From positions 1-64,000 of the forward strand of contig JAHBBC010000008.1 of the NCBI GenBank assembly GCA_019915015.1: a DNA stretch of 64,000 bases, in the 5' to 3' direction. Within the stretch, counting starts at the first letter, position 1. Each line of letters opens with the position of its first letter. The notes under the pieces were generated by a model, which ran no database searches, had not been told where the DNA came from, and worked only from the letters and a program-made list of their open reading frames with translations. Made by a program: the position numbers and the translations under genes. Positions 11,252 through 22,752 of the stretch are shown piece after piece. Source of the DNA: Auriscalpium vulgare. Lineage: Eukaryota; Basidiomycota; Agaricomycetes; Russulales; Auriscalpiaceae.

Positions 11252-14200
11252 ATGGACACCAACCGCCTTGGTGGACTCGCAGCAACGCGCAATGAAGACG
11301 GTACGCGGCTGAAGGTCGTTGTCGTGTGCAAGCACGGTCAGCTCTTCGACGCGGATGGACACTTCCTCACACCTGGCGAGGATGCGGACTCCATCCCAGG
11401 CGATATTTTGGAGCTCGCAGACCGACCTGACAGCACTATCCTGTCCAAATGGACGAAAGGTGCGCTGAAGGGGCGAGTGTTCGACCACTCGGACGTCGCA
11501 GGATGCACTTCCGTCATTCTCGAGGGCCAAAAGAAGATCGAAGTGCCATGCTTCTTTTATCAGGCTCGTGACCATAGCATCGTGCTCAGGACGTTTGGCC
11601 GCGTCAAGAGCGATGAGTGGGATAAACGTTGGTGTCGTAGTAGCGGTGCTTTATTTTGATACTAATCTATGGTCGCAGCTGTGAAGATAGTCGATGCCCA
11701 AGCAAGCCGACTCCCGTACGGTGGGACGTCACTTGCCGCTCACACCGATGAGAGCGGAGAGTGGATATATCTATACTAGTAAGCTCGCCCACTCTCGTCC
11801 GTTGCGCGGGTGCTCACCTATGTTTTGTTGATCTGCAGCCAATCAAACGGAGGGCAGAAGCCTGGCGAGGTCACAGGTGTCAAGCTGAATGTCGCAGGCG
11901 TGGTCAACACAATCACAGGCTCGGCCACCGGAGAGAGAAGGTTGCCGCTTGGCAGCCCGTTCACGGTCACCTTTTCCGCTGGGCGTTACGATCTCTATTA
12001 GTGAGTGTCCGCGACACGCGTTCTAGGGCTATGAATTTGACGATCAATCAGCACGACTTCCGACGACGGACGCCTCGGCGTCATACACGGCGCAATCCGT
12101 GCATCTCCTGCTGATTCACGTCAAGAAACCATGGTCTGCGGCTCCCATCTTACTGTCAGCGGTGCGCACGAAGTCGCCGAGATCGCAGCTCTTCAGCAAG
12201 GGGAGCGCCCCATCGTATACATGGTCCCACGCAACAATATTCAGGATACGTCACTCCCCAGCCACTGGACCAACGCATTCCGCATCGAGCCTCGCACACT
12301 CCCCAGGACGCCGATTACACTGGTGGCGCATCCGCAAGAGGCGGACAAGGCCACCCTTCTGTTTGCGGACACGTTCGGTGCTGTGAACGTGGCGCGCTTG
12401 GCGTCGCATGCGGAGACGCCGGTCGCGCGGGCAATTCCACTGGACACGATGATCACGGCTTTCGCACCGACAGAGGGTGGGGATGCTGACGGGTACCTGG
12501 ATCGAGAATTGTGGGCGTACAAAGGCTGTCTAGACGTGCCGGCCGCAACGCCACCGTACGTGCAGCACGGATTTACTGGCGACTTCGTCTTGCTGTCTGA
12601 AGAAAAGCTGTGGCCGACGGTTCCGACGTCAGTGACGTATTACTTCATGGATGGCGACGAGGTGCAGCAAGATAAGGTCCGGAAGGTCGTGCGCGAGTTG
12701 GAAGCCTACGGGGCTGTTGAGTTTGGGGAGCTGCCAGAACCGGTATGCGCTATGGTCCGCATCATCTTTGATGACGAGGATGCTTCATGGAGCTTCGTGC
12801 GTACCTCATTTTCCAATCCCTATGAGTTTATCTGACCTCCGCGCAGGTTGGTCGTGCATCCGAAGACGTCAACTTTGACGAAGCGACCATGAACCTCAGT
12901 TGGATCAGTGCAAGTGACAAGACCGTATCGCCTCATGAGAGAGGGCTCATCTTGCACGAGGTACGTTTTTCGTGGTGTACGGAGAATTCCATCTCGCTTA
13001 CTTTGTGTCTAGTTCGGGCACGCACTGGGCCTAGTACACGAGCATCAAGCCCCGGCCCAAGGTGGCGTTTCGACAGAAGACACGAAGACCGTCTCCTACT
13101 ATGCAGAAAGCAAGCTTGGCTGGGATGAAAATAGTATCCGTGAACATGTCTTGAATATCTACAACAGCAAGGAAGTCAGCAACTTCGCCGAATTTGATGC
13201 GACGTCTATCATGCAGAGACCTCTGCCGAAGGAGCTGAGTGGGCTTTCTTACGACGTTTCATACAGTGAGTTTTCTTTTTTTAATGCAAGTCCTTTGAAG
13301 CACATCGCTTTTTCAGATACCCAATTGTCGCAGCTAGACAAAGCCTACATGACCATCCTCTACCCTCGCGCCTCTCCCCATCCAGAAGCTGCCACCTGGA
13401 CTCTCAAGACCGCTCTCAACAAGGCCGGAGCACCCGCGGACGTTCAGAGGGCCATTCTGGGCGTTCCGTTTGAAGACGGATTGCCTAACGCTCTGGAAAT
13501 CCGCCGCATATTCTTTGGCTGGGTCGAGGCTGTGCGTCTCGGTACCTACTCTGAAATCGTGGAGGAACCCGTGATCTCCAATTTGCCGACGAACTCGGAT
13601 GAATTAGTGGAGGCTGTGGAGCCAATCGAAATCATTGAAGCGAAGGATGCCGTTGAGGCGTCGGATGTCGAAGCCGATGACATCGAGGTGCCAGATACGG
13701 AGCTCCCCGAGGGCTATTCTGATGTCTCTGCCACGTCCCTCTCTGCCCCTGCGTCACCCGCCGCCGAGCCACCATCTCCTCTGCTGGCCGCTCAGCCTTT
13801 TGAGGGCGAACCGATTGAAGCACAGCCACCCGAGGACCCACTCAGCGAAGCACAACCCGTCGAGGACCAAGTCATTGAAGCTCAACCCGTCGAGGGTCAA
13901 ATTGTCGAAGAGCAACCTATCGAGGAACAAGTCGTCGAAGAGAAACCCACACAAGATCCTCCGAGTCAACCTCGTGCCATCGTTGAGGCTCCGGAAATCT
14001 ACCCAGACACGTCGCTGGAGCGACCCCTTCCCCTACCTCCTGCCGAGACGCCGTTAATTCCAATTCAGACCACTGAGTTCTGCGAATACGGTGTGCAGGA
14101 TCCAGAGCTCGTCCGCGAGGATGCAGCCGTTTGGGCGAACCAGCTGCCCTCAGCTCCAGCGCCGCCCAGTCGACCATTTGAGGACGTCATATACGACAAA

Positions 14201-17072
14201 CTCACCTCTATTTTTGGTGCGACTAAAAGTCAATACCTCGCTTTGCAATTTCCCAGTCGCTCGCTTGACAAGGCAGCTTTCGCAAACAAAAGTGCGAGCA
14301 TGTATGCTAATTTTTCCAAGCCGAGTACGTTCTTTCTGCTTGCAGTTTGCATTGGAGCTTAATCTATTTTCCTATAGCCGTTGTCAATGAAGCCGAGTTC
14401 CGCCTTACAGACGACCTCTTCGACGTTGCCAGAATCGTTTCGGCCCCGAACGGGCAGTCGCTTTCGCTCGTGTATGAGCAGGCGCTCACCAATCTAGTAC
14501 CGAAGTATCAACAAGATCCGCTTCGAGAACAACAAGAGCGCATACGCAACTGGCTTCTGACCGCGGTCGATGGCGAGCCATTCTTGGGCAAGTCTGACCT
14601 CACCGAACAGCTCGGCGATTCTTCACCGAATCCTGCCACCCGCAGCGGAGTCTACGGTGCTTCAGAGTTTGCACAGATGTTCAATCTGGACAATCGCTCC
14701 TCACTTGGACTCGACTTTCACTTGGACGCGCTCAACAAGGGTATTGCGGAATCCCTTCCATTGAAGACCTCGTCGAAGGTGTCTCGCATAGAATACTCGC
14801 AGGCCTTGATGCTCGACTACCTCAAGGAGCGCATGGACTGGGAGCTAACTCGGGATAACATGATCGAGATAGCAATGGAGAGCGGAGGCGTCAAGCAAGT
14901 GGAACAAGCAACCCGCATGTTGAGGCACGTTACTGCGATGCACGAGAATCGCCTATCTGCGAAGTATCGCGACGCTGTCGTCCGCGGTCACTGGCATACG
15001 GTCAGGGAATTACTCGGCTATCTGGATATCAGGAGTCCCGCAGAACTTCTACAGTCCGCGAAGGAGATTCTACGAGAGTCCGCGACGACGTCCTTCTATT
15101 CATCCAAACTCGTCTATCCCGTGCTGATGCAACCCAGTGATTGGTGAGATTCTCCCTCGCAGTTCTCCGTGCGCAGTAATATTGACACCTGATACTCAGG
15201 TTCGACACCCTCGACACATCGTTCCCACCGGCCGACCTGTCGCAGAGCGTTGAAATTCTGCAGGTGCAGCTGGTGAGCCCATTTCTCCGCATGCCATTCT
15301 GACGTCTCTCAAACGGCGCGACAGAGCCAAAGGACGACAGCCCTGGACGGGTTGAATGATCAACTTTCTTCCTACTTGTTCGGTATGGAAGGCAATGTCG
15401 AATTATTCAGGAAAGACGTCGAAGACCTTACGCGTAAGCGAGACGATGCCGAGGCGAAGCTCACCAAGCAATACTCTGCGGCCACCATCAACGCGGCCAA
15501 GGTCTATCTGGAACCTGCCGAATTAGGCTCTGGAAAAGCGTTCAAAGCTGCTTTGGCGAAGGACAGGAACCCTCCAAAGGAAGCCACGAGATTGCTGTCA
15601 TACGTAGAACTGGATGTCATATCCAAAGGGCTGAACGTGGTTACTGAAGCGGAGAAGAATCTCATCAGCGCCTGCAGAGCGTTGACGAACAAAGTGGCTC
15701 AGATGGAGAAGGCTCGGTCGTCGGACACGCGCTCTCAACAGGCCATCCTTCAACGGCAGATAACCAGAGCCTCTGCAGAGATCGGGGACCTCTACGAACG
15801 CCTAGAAGTTGCGAAGCTAGCTGCCTCATACCGAGCCGAGGACGCGTCGAAACGGCTGCAGGATGTCCAGCTGCCTGTTGCGTACGATGGTCATTGGACC
15901 GAAATCAACTTGAAGACGTCTGTTCAGAACAAGACGACGAGCAAGACGACGTCCTTCCGTGGGTCTGCCACGTCCTGGGATATCAATCTGTGGCTGGAGA
16001 GTGCCGCTGGCGATTCGTCCTCTGTTGACGAGGACTCGGAAAATGCGGGACACGTGCAGGTCGATGTCACTTTCCGAGCCTCGCTTGTGACCGCCGATCG
16101 CAGTAGCTGGTTCCAGCCTCAGCTCTTCGGAATGTCTGATGCGTTTATGCGGGCATCAGAGCACATTCACTGGTCGGACTGGCCTGAGGGTCTTGAGTCG
16201 ACTGCGGACGTCGCACAGCGCATCAAGACTGGGCCAGCGAATGGATCCGTGGACGTCGGCGAATCTTTGCTGCCTGCGTACCCTGTTGGATAGTACGTGA
16301 CATGTGCCTGTTTCCTTTATCATACTGAGACGTCTTTCATCAGCATCGTGGCGAAGGACATCCTAGTCAAGCTTTCGGCATCGGAGTCTGAGGGGAAGGC
16401 TTCGACAGCAGCTTTGGCGGCGAAGGCGAAGACGTCGGGTGGTGTCTTGTGCTTCAATTTCACGGGCTCGTCTTTGTTGGATTTCGAGTCCTCGCAAGTG
16501 AATGTTCAGGAGATGGCAGATGGCCTTGTCATCAAAATCCCGGGACCGCAGATCGTGAGTAACAAATGTTTCGAAATACCGATGCTCGTGCTCACGCCGC
16601 ATACTCCTTTGTCCGCAGATTGGTTATGTGATGCAGGTGCGCAAGGGCCGTCATCCCAGAAAACCATGGCCTGATTAGTTTTTTTTGCACTAGCTGACTC
16701 CGAAAGACGCGACGGTCAAGTATGCACCGCCGGAAGTATGTTGCTTACTGATCATGTGTCCAGTGCTGACCTCACATACAACAGGCCGAATATTATCTCC
16801 CCACGGACCCTCCCCCCGCTGCCAGTGAGGTGCGCGTGCAGCGGTCTCGGGCGCCCTCGACTGCCGCGTCCCCAGTTGTCGTCGTCACAGAGCTGTTCTC
16901 TCCCGAGAAAGGAGAGGGGTCGACCCTTGTTGGCGAGGGCGATGTGAGGGGCAAGGCGCCGTCGAGGCCACACTCTCCGAACAATGCCGCCGACAACCGC
17001 CAGGCGCGGCACAGGGAGGGCGAGGGGATGAGGCTGCTCTCGGTGACGCGTATCCTCAGAGAAATTAGCTGA
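11252..17072 (+). CDS. Large multidomain metzincin-type zinc metalloprotease, about 1,707 residues
   Basis: Fourteen exons can be joined without a frame break: 11252-11627, 11679-11778, 11839-12000, 12052-12796, 12847-12960, 13013-13265, 13317-14324, 14378-15143, 15200-15272, 15325-16292, 16344-16554, 16619-16636, 16694-16735, 16785-17072. An N-terminal region of ~460 residues matches nothing I know. Around residue ~500 is the zinc site HEFGHALGLVHEHQ (HExxHxxGxxHE, astacin-like metzincin), split by an intron after HE. About 70 residues later SIMQRP may be the Met-turn. A Glu/Pro/Gln repeat region follows (EAQPVEDQVIEAQP and variants), then ~900 residues of mainly helical sequence with a possible coiled coil. 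No signal peptide is visible. The C-terminal half resembles no family that I can name. Two adjacent genes instead of one is possible but no stop or promoter separates them. Confidence 0.7.
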
Positions 17073-17218
17073 TACGTTGGTAGATGGACGGGAGTTGTGG
17101 GAAGGGCTTCCTATGAGGACATTGGGAAGCGTGCGTTGTTTATACCCTGTTCTTGGCGCGAGTAAACTCTATGTATTCCCTTGGTCTCAATATTGTAAAG
17201 AAACTCGTTTGACTCGTA

Positions 17219-18481
17219 TCACCCTTCCTTCGGGAAGTCCGTCGAAGAGAATACCTCTTCCCACTCACCCAGACGCTTCACTGTCGCTTCGCACACCTCC
17301 CGTGTCGTCTGAACCGTGTCGCTCCCCAGACTGAGCACAAGCGGCACCTCCTTGCCCGCCGCTGCGCCCTCGCCGCGCACAACGTCGACCACGACCTCCA
17401 CGATGCGCGCCGGGTCACCAGGCTGCTTCCCGCTCGACCCTGCCATTATGGATGATTTAAGTTTCGAGGTTACCAGGAAGATCTGAGGAAGAGCACGCAC
17501 AGCGGAAGAGTCCGTCAGATGTCTCGGTCAGCTTGCGGTAGTCTTCGATGCGCGACTCGTACGTCCCGATTCTGGCTTCGGAAAGGAAGGGCGTGCGAGT
17601 ATAGCCTGGCTCGACGACAATGCTGCGCAATCCAAGCGGTGATATCTCTTGATTCAAGGTCTCCGATAACGCTGTAAGAAGCGACATGAGCTCGCGAAAA
17701 AGAGGATTGACATGCACAGTGCTCTTACACCGGACGGATGCCTTGGCGGCGGCGTATATGCCACAGGTGAACGGATTGCTGCCGACAGATAATTAGGAGT
17801 CGAGGCATAAGGATGTAAAATCAACGAACCGCCAGCTGACGATTGCACCAAGCCACACTACCGTGCCAGTGTGCCGCGGACGCATATAGGGCAAGAACGC
17901 CCGCGCAACATTCAGCGCGCCGAACACATTCGTGCTGCGCGGACGTGAGTAAGTGCCCGAAAACAAAATCAGAGAAGGTCCCCGCTTACTTGAAATGGTC
18001 ATACGTTTCTTCAGGACTGCGAAAGAGCGTCAATTTTGCGTGCACGATAAGCCAAGAGACAGGCTCCGATCGCAACTTACGTGTGCTCCTCCAGCGCAGA
18101 CGTTGAGATCGATCCTGGCCCATCCGTCAGCTCCACCAGCCACGTCATCTTGAGCGTAAGGACTCACCGGCGTTGTTGACGAGCACATCGACGTGCCCAT
18201 ACACTTCCACCGCGCGCTTCGCGACATCGTGCAGTGCAGCGAGCGGGGCGGTCACGTCGAGCGCGAGCACCGCGGCGCCCTTCGCTTTGAGCGGCTCGAG
18301 TGCAGCGAGCGAGGGCTCGCGAGCGGTAGCTATGACGTTGTCACCGCGTGCGAGGGCAGCGAGGGCGAGGTCGTGGCCGATTCCAGAGCTACGCCGCGAG
18401 AGAGGTTAGTTGGTGTGAGATGAGGAAGTTGAAGGGGACGGACGAGGAGCCGGTGATGAGCCAGACGAGTTGGCCGGTCAT
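17219..18481 (-). CDS. Short-chain dehydrogenase/reductase
   Basis: NAD(P)-dependent classical SDR. Read from ATG at 18481. A first short exon (MTGQLVWLITGS) splices to give TGSSSGIG, the Rossmann TGxxxGxG motif. NNAG follows at the end of exon 2, and the catalytic pair is YAAAK. The structural block GLRSIVVEPGYTRTPFL comes after. Small introns are needed near 18,430, 18,150, 18,060, 17,960, 17,800 and 17,460. After SVR the frame stays open through about 18 extra residues, where related proteins usually go straight into ALSETL; a retained intron or a real insertion both fit. The C-terminus (GKQPGDPARIVEVVVDVV) is typical of fungal SDRs. Substrate unknown. Convergent with the metalloprotease gene. 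Confidence 0.8.
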
Positions 18482-19332
18482 GTTGTGTGATGATCTCGGT
18501 ATGAGTGGTGGGCACTGCGCGGTGAGGGATTGAGTGCAGAGGCTCGATGCTTTTACAGCGATCGCAACCGCGAGTATTTATGTCCGCCAGCGTCAGGCGC
18601 CTCGAGATGTACTATTGCGCGGCTTCTAGGGGACCCGGGGGCGTCCGACTTGACGACATAGGTGAAAATGCGTCTGGCGATATTGCCAAGCAATACGACG
18701 CTTCGGAGCGCGCGATTGTCAGCGAGAACGAGTAGGCTAGACTGCAGGTCACATCAGATACGCATACGAAAGAACACTAGGCTCGAGGTTCGTAGGACTT
18801 CAAATGATGCCAAAGTCGTCTGAATGAGAATCAGAACTCACGAACAGGGCTATGCGTGTATAGAGCGTACGCATATGGTCTCCGAGAACGTCGCGCGTCG
18901 GTCCAAGCAATGTAGTTGTCGCCGAGCCCGAGACAGCTGTAGCCGCGGAGCAGAGTTCGTCGGGCGATGTCGAGCCGCTCTAACTTTCAGTTACTCATAT
19001 ACCAGTAAGATGGGCGCTGTTGAGAGACACTGTGACTCCAGCCCTAGTCACCTGGAGAAGCGATGAATTTTGGCTGGAAGAGCGATGATAGATTAGATTT
19101 GGATAACAGATAAATAATCGCTCACGTGGCGATAAATTACCACGGCACCGCCGTGCCGACGAACCGGTCGGGCGTTGGTAGCAATCTGTCAGTGAGGCAA
19201 AACAGAGAAATTCATAGATATACAAGGGTGGGTAGGTAGTCGATACATGGGTATGTCAACGCAACGAAACACAACAGACAGAAAAAAAAGTCAAAACAGT
19301 CAAATCACACCATCATCTCATGTCTGTCGATG
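18482..19332. other. Intergenic region between the SDR promoter and the 14-3-3 gene 3' end
   Basis: About 850 bases. It holds the SDR promoter side and the downstream region of the 14-3-3 gene. No supported gene. Confidence 0.5.
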
Positions 19333-20372
19333 TCATCGCTTCTCGGGCTGCTGCTTGCGTTCCTCCTCCTCACGATCTGCAGAACGCACAGTATTATACA
19401 TCCATCAGAACGAGCAGCACAGAGGTTGAACTCACCCATCGTTGCCATTTCTCCCGACCACAGGATCAGATCATCGCGCAGCAGCTGCAGTATCATCACC
19501 GCGTCCTTCACCGTCTGCTCCGGCATCGCGTCCAGCTCGTCGAGACGCGCGACGGCCTCATCGAACGCGTGCTTCGCGAGGTGGCACGCGCGCTCCGGCG
19601 ACGCACGGACGTCGCGGAAGAACACTGCGAAGTTGAGCGCGAGCCCGAGGCGTGTCGGGTGCCATGGCGCGAGCGTGCCGACGGCGTGCTTGTACGCCGC
19701 CGTGTACGCGTCGAGCGAGCGGGTGGCGTATGCGGCGTGTGGCGGGCGCGTGGAGAACTCGGTCACGTAGCGGTAGTAGTCGCCCTGCCTGTACGTGCAT
19801 CAGCATGAGCGGTACGTGTAAGCGGAAGGCGCGCACATCTTATAGTAGAATACACGTTCCTCGCCGACGCCGGCCGCCGGCACCAGCTCGTTCTTCAGCA
19901 TATCAAGCAGCTCTTCACACGCCGCGGCAAGCTCGCCCTCGATTTTCTCGCGCTGGCGGCGCAGGAGCGCCTGCTCGCGCAGCGGCACATTGCGGCCCGC
20001 GGCGGCGAGCGCGGCGGCGTGCTTCGCGAGCGTGTCGACGGTGCGCCAGCTCGTGCGCAGGGCGCCGGTCTTGTTCTTGTACGCGACGGAGAGGAGGTTG
20101 CGCTCCTCAGTGTTGAGGTGCGCGTTCGAGTAGGAGATGATGTTTTTCACTTGGGCGATGACGTCTGCGAGGCCGAGGCCAGGAGTGAGCGGACACGAGG
20201 CGCGGGGTCAAGAGGGGGAAGACGCACCGTCCCAGCGCTCAGCGGCCTCTGCTACTTTCCCTATCGCCAAACAGTCTGCGCGGCTCGCCTTGGTGTTGAC
20301 CTGGGGCGGCGCTGGCGTGTCCAGCGCCTTGCGCGACCTTGCAGAACGAGCAGCACGACGTACCGGGGACAT
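19333..20372 (-). CDS. Divergent 14-3-3 protein
   Basis: Phosphopeptide-binding adaptor. Exons on the minus strand: 20372-20228, 20164-19837, 19788-19436, 19376-19333; phases agree at each junction. Family blocks: NTEERNLLSVAYKN, RTSWRTV, GDYYRYV, RLGLALNFAVFF, ACHLAKHAFDEAVARLDEL and LQLLRDDLILW. The Lys, Arg and Arg-Tyr residues that hold the phosphate in known 14-3-3 proteins (positions 49, 56, 127 and 128 of the human zeta form) are all kept. The gene differs from housekeeping copies: a basic Arg/Ser/Ala-rich N-terminus of ~40 residues, an unusual middle helix, LWSGE instead of LWTSD, and a charged tail ending EERKQQPEKR. It is probably a paralogue beside a conventional 14-3-3 elsewhere. 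Divergent from the ORC6-like gene. Confidence 0.88.
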
Positions 20373-20952
20373 CGCTGGGTACGACGCAGGGAAGAAGTTG
20401 AGGGGAAAGAATCAGAAGGTAGGGTACCGGGACGGGGCCGTGGGGCACAAACGGCCTTTTGTACTGCATCGGATCTGGCGGGGAGTGGCAGAGGGTGGGG
20501 CAGTGGGCATGTGGGGGCGCGTGCCCGGCACGCTGTGTGCTCCGGACCTATAGTGCTACAGCAGCGTGCGCCACGCGTGCTGGCTACGTGCGACATAGGA
20601 GTCTCCTTGTATCCATTAGAACATGTGCGGTACTGGTGGCCACGGCAGATGCAGGCGTACGTGTGCGTGAAACGAGGGCGGGAGAGCTCTGCAACCGGGG
20701 ATCATGGGCAAATGGCTGGCACGCTGGCGATTCGTATGTCGCTGCGTGGCTCTAGGGGCAGTTCATTTCGGAGAACAAGGGTTGCGCGCAAGAAGTGACC
20801 GAGCAGGCCGGGAGGCGGTTCACGTGCCACGCCGACTGCTGCATTGCCGCAGTGCGCTGCCGGCAAACACCGGACGTGTATTCCCACAAGCCTGGACGCG
20901 ACCACAGCCTGCAACTTGAACTTGCTCTCGTCCTCCATCTTCCTCCCAACTC
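20373..20952. other. Divergent promoter region of the 14-3-3 and ORC6-like genes
   Basis: About 580 bases of GC-rich non-coding DNA between two start codons on opposite strands. No TATA box stands out. Confidence 0.45.
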
Positions 20953-22448
20953 ATGCCTTCCATCGAGGATACACAAATCAACAGGATCACCGACCGCGTC
21001 GAAATACGCGTCAAAGCCAAGGCGCTCTTGCAGACACTGCGCGTCAAGACAGGCCCTGGCACCGGCTACGAGCTCGGTCCTGGCAAAACAGGGTTGGCCG
21101 CGATCTGTGCCTACCTCGCCTCGGTTCAGTGCGTAACCAAGTCGTGTAATGAAAGCCCACGACTTAATGACGCGTCAGGCTTGGGTTTTCAGACGTGCCG
21201 GAGGACGTCGCGCAGAAGGCGGCGTGTCTCCAGCCCAAGATCTGGCGGGCCGCGCTCACGACAGCGCAGAAGGCCCTAGATCCACCCATCGACGTGACGG
21301 CGGGCGAAACGCGGGAGCAGGAGTCGTTGTACGCGAAATTTGTGCGGGATTACAAGATCGGACGCGTCGGACGCGTTGCGAACTGGATGGATGAGGTTGA
21401 GACCGAGATGCTGCAGAATAAGACGTTCCGCAAGGAGTTCGACATCGCCGCAGACAACCCTGTCTTTAGACCTTCCGTCTTCTTCTGGGTTGGAACGCGT
21501 GTTCTAAAGGTGCGTCGCGGCATTTGTCCTTAGGTTTCTAGCTGAATCTTGGTTGTGCAGCTTAACGCCAAGATATCAGCAGAACCGTTGAGCAAGAAGT
21601 ACAATGTCTCATTCAAGACACTCTCTCAACTCGTGCAATTTATGGACGAACACCTCCCTGTCACGAAGGAGCGGCTCCTCGGCGCCGTCGACGAACTGCG
21701 GCGCGCTAAAGGCGCGCCGAAACCGGCCCCCGCTCCCACCGCGTCCCGCCCCGCCTCGCCCACCAAATCCGCCCTGCGCGCCAGCGGCACGCCCTCCGTC
21801 GCGGGCGGCACCAAGCGCAAAGTCGCCTTCTCCGCCGCGACGTCCGATGACGAGGAAGACGAGGGCTTCGTGCCCGACACCCCGTCGAAGCGCCCGCGCA
21901 TGTCCTCGTCCCCGGTCAAGTACAAGACCCCGCGCACGCTCACGCGTGAGCAAGTGTTCCCGCTGGACATGAAGACGCCGATCCCCCCGCCTGTGCTGCA
22001 AGGCATCGCGTCGTCGTCGAAGCTTGTGCAGGACTACAGCGCCTCAGAGGTCGACGAGTCGAGCGACGCGATGGACGTGGACGTCGAGTCCGAGCCCGCG
22101 TCCGAGCCCGAGGCTGCCCCCGTCGCGGGTCCGTCTACGCCTCGGCGCGCGCGCGCGCAGCCCACCGTCACCGCGGAGTACACGCCCCGCCCCCGCCGCA
22201 AGGAGGCGCCGAAGATGGACGAGGCTATACTCGAGGACGACGAGGACGAAGACGAGGAGGAGGAAAAGGACGCGCTGCCCGCATCCCGTCGCTTCCGCCC
22301 CGTGCTGTTGGACCGCGCACAGTGGGCGCAGCGCGCGCCGCGGCTGATGCGGCAGCGTGCGGCGGCAGAGAGAAGCAAACGGGCATTGGTGGAGAGGTGG
22401 GGGCACCCGTTTGAGGCGCTGCGGGTGGGCGTCGAGCCTGCGGGGTGA
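20953..22448 (+). CDS. Probable origin recognition complex subunit 6 (ORC6-like)
   Basis: Exon 1 starts at 20953 and runs to about 21,130. Exon 2 is about 21,193-21,510, and exon 3 is 21,561-22,448 (phase 0 join VLK/LNAK). The first ~190 residues are helical with spacing like the cyclin-box fold of ORC6 (CAYLASVQ, VPEDVAQKAACLQPKIW, YNVSFKTLSQLVQFMDEHLP). The C-terminal ~200 residues are disordered, with basic Ser/Pro-rich blocks, a stretch of acidic residues (DDEDEDEEEEKD) and an Arg-rich end, fitting a nuclear DNA-associated protein. The intron 1 donor is unclear: the canonical GT site at 21,129 breaks the frame, while a GC donor one base later keeps it. The family call is from pattern memory and is the least certain among the left-side genes. 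Confidence 0.55.
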
Positions 22449-22752
22449 TTTCGGAGGGGTTGTGCGATCTCTCTCAGACTCCCCTTCTGTAAGGTTGCTT
22501 AGCTGGAGCAATGTATGGTGCATGTCCTCCTGCGGCTCGGACCGCACTAATGAATGTTGGTATATAAGCTTGAGTTATTGGCCGCAAGGATGTGCAGGAT
22601 TTGCTAGATCCAGATACCATACAAATGTGATACAGAGCCTTCCCGCCCCTGCTTCATTTTTTGCTCGACGACCAAACCGACAAGTACTAAGCGCTACTAA
22701 GCGTCCATGTGCTGAGGAGAGCGTGCTCGTCTCAAGACGTAGCCTAGGATGG

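Noticed and set aside
21609..22006. Minus-strand open frames over the ORC6-like C-terminus
   Set aside because: Low-complexity antisense of the disordered tail.
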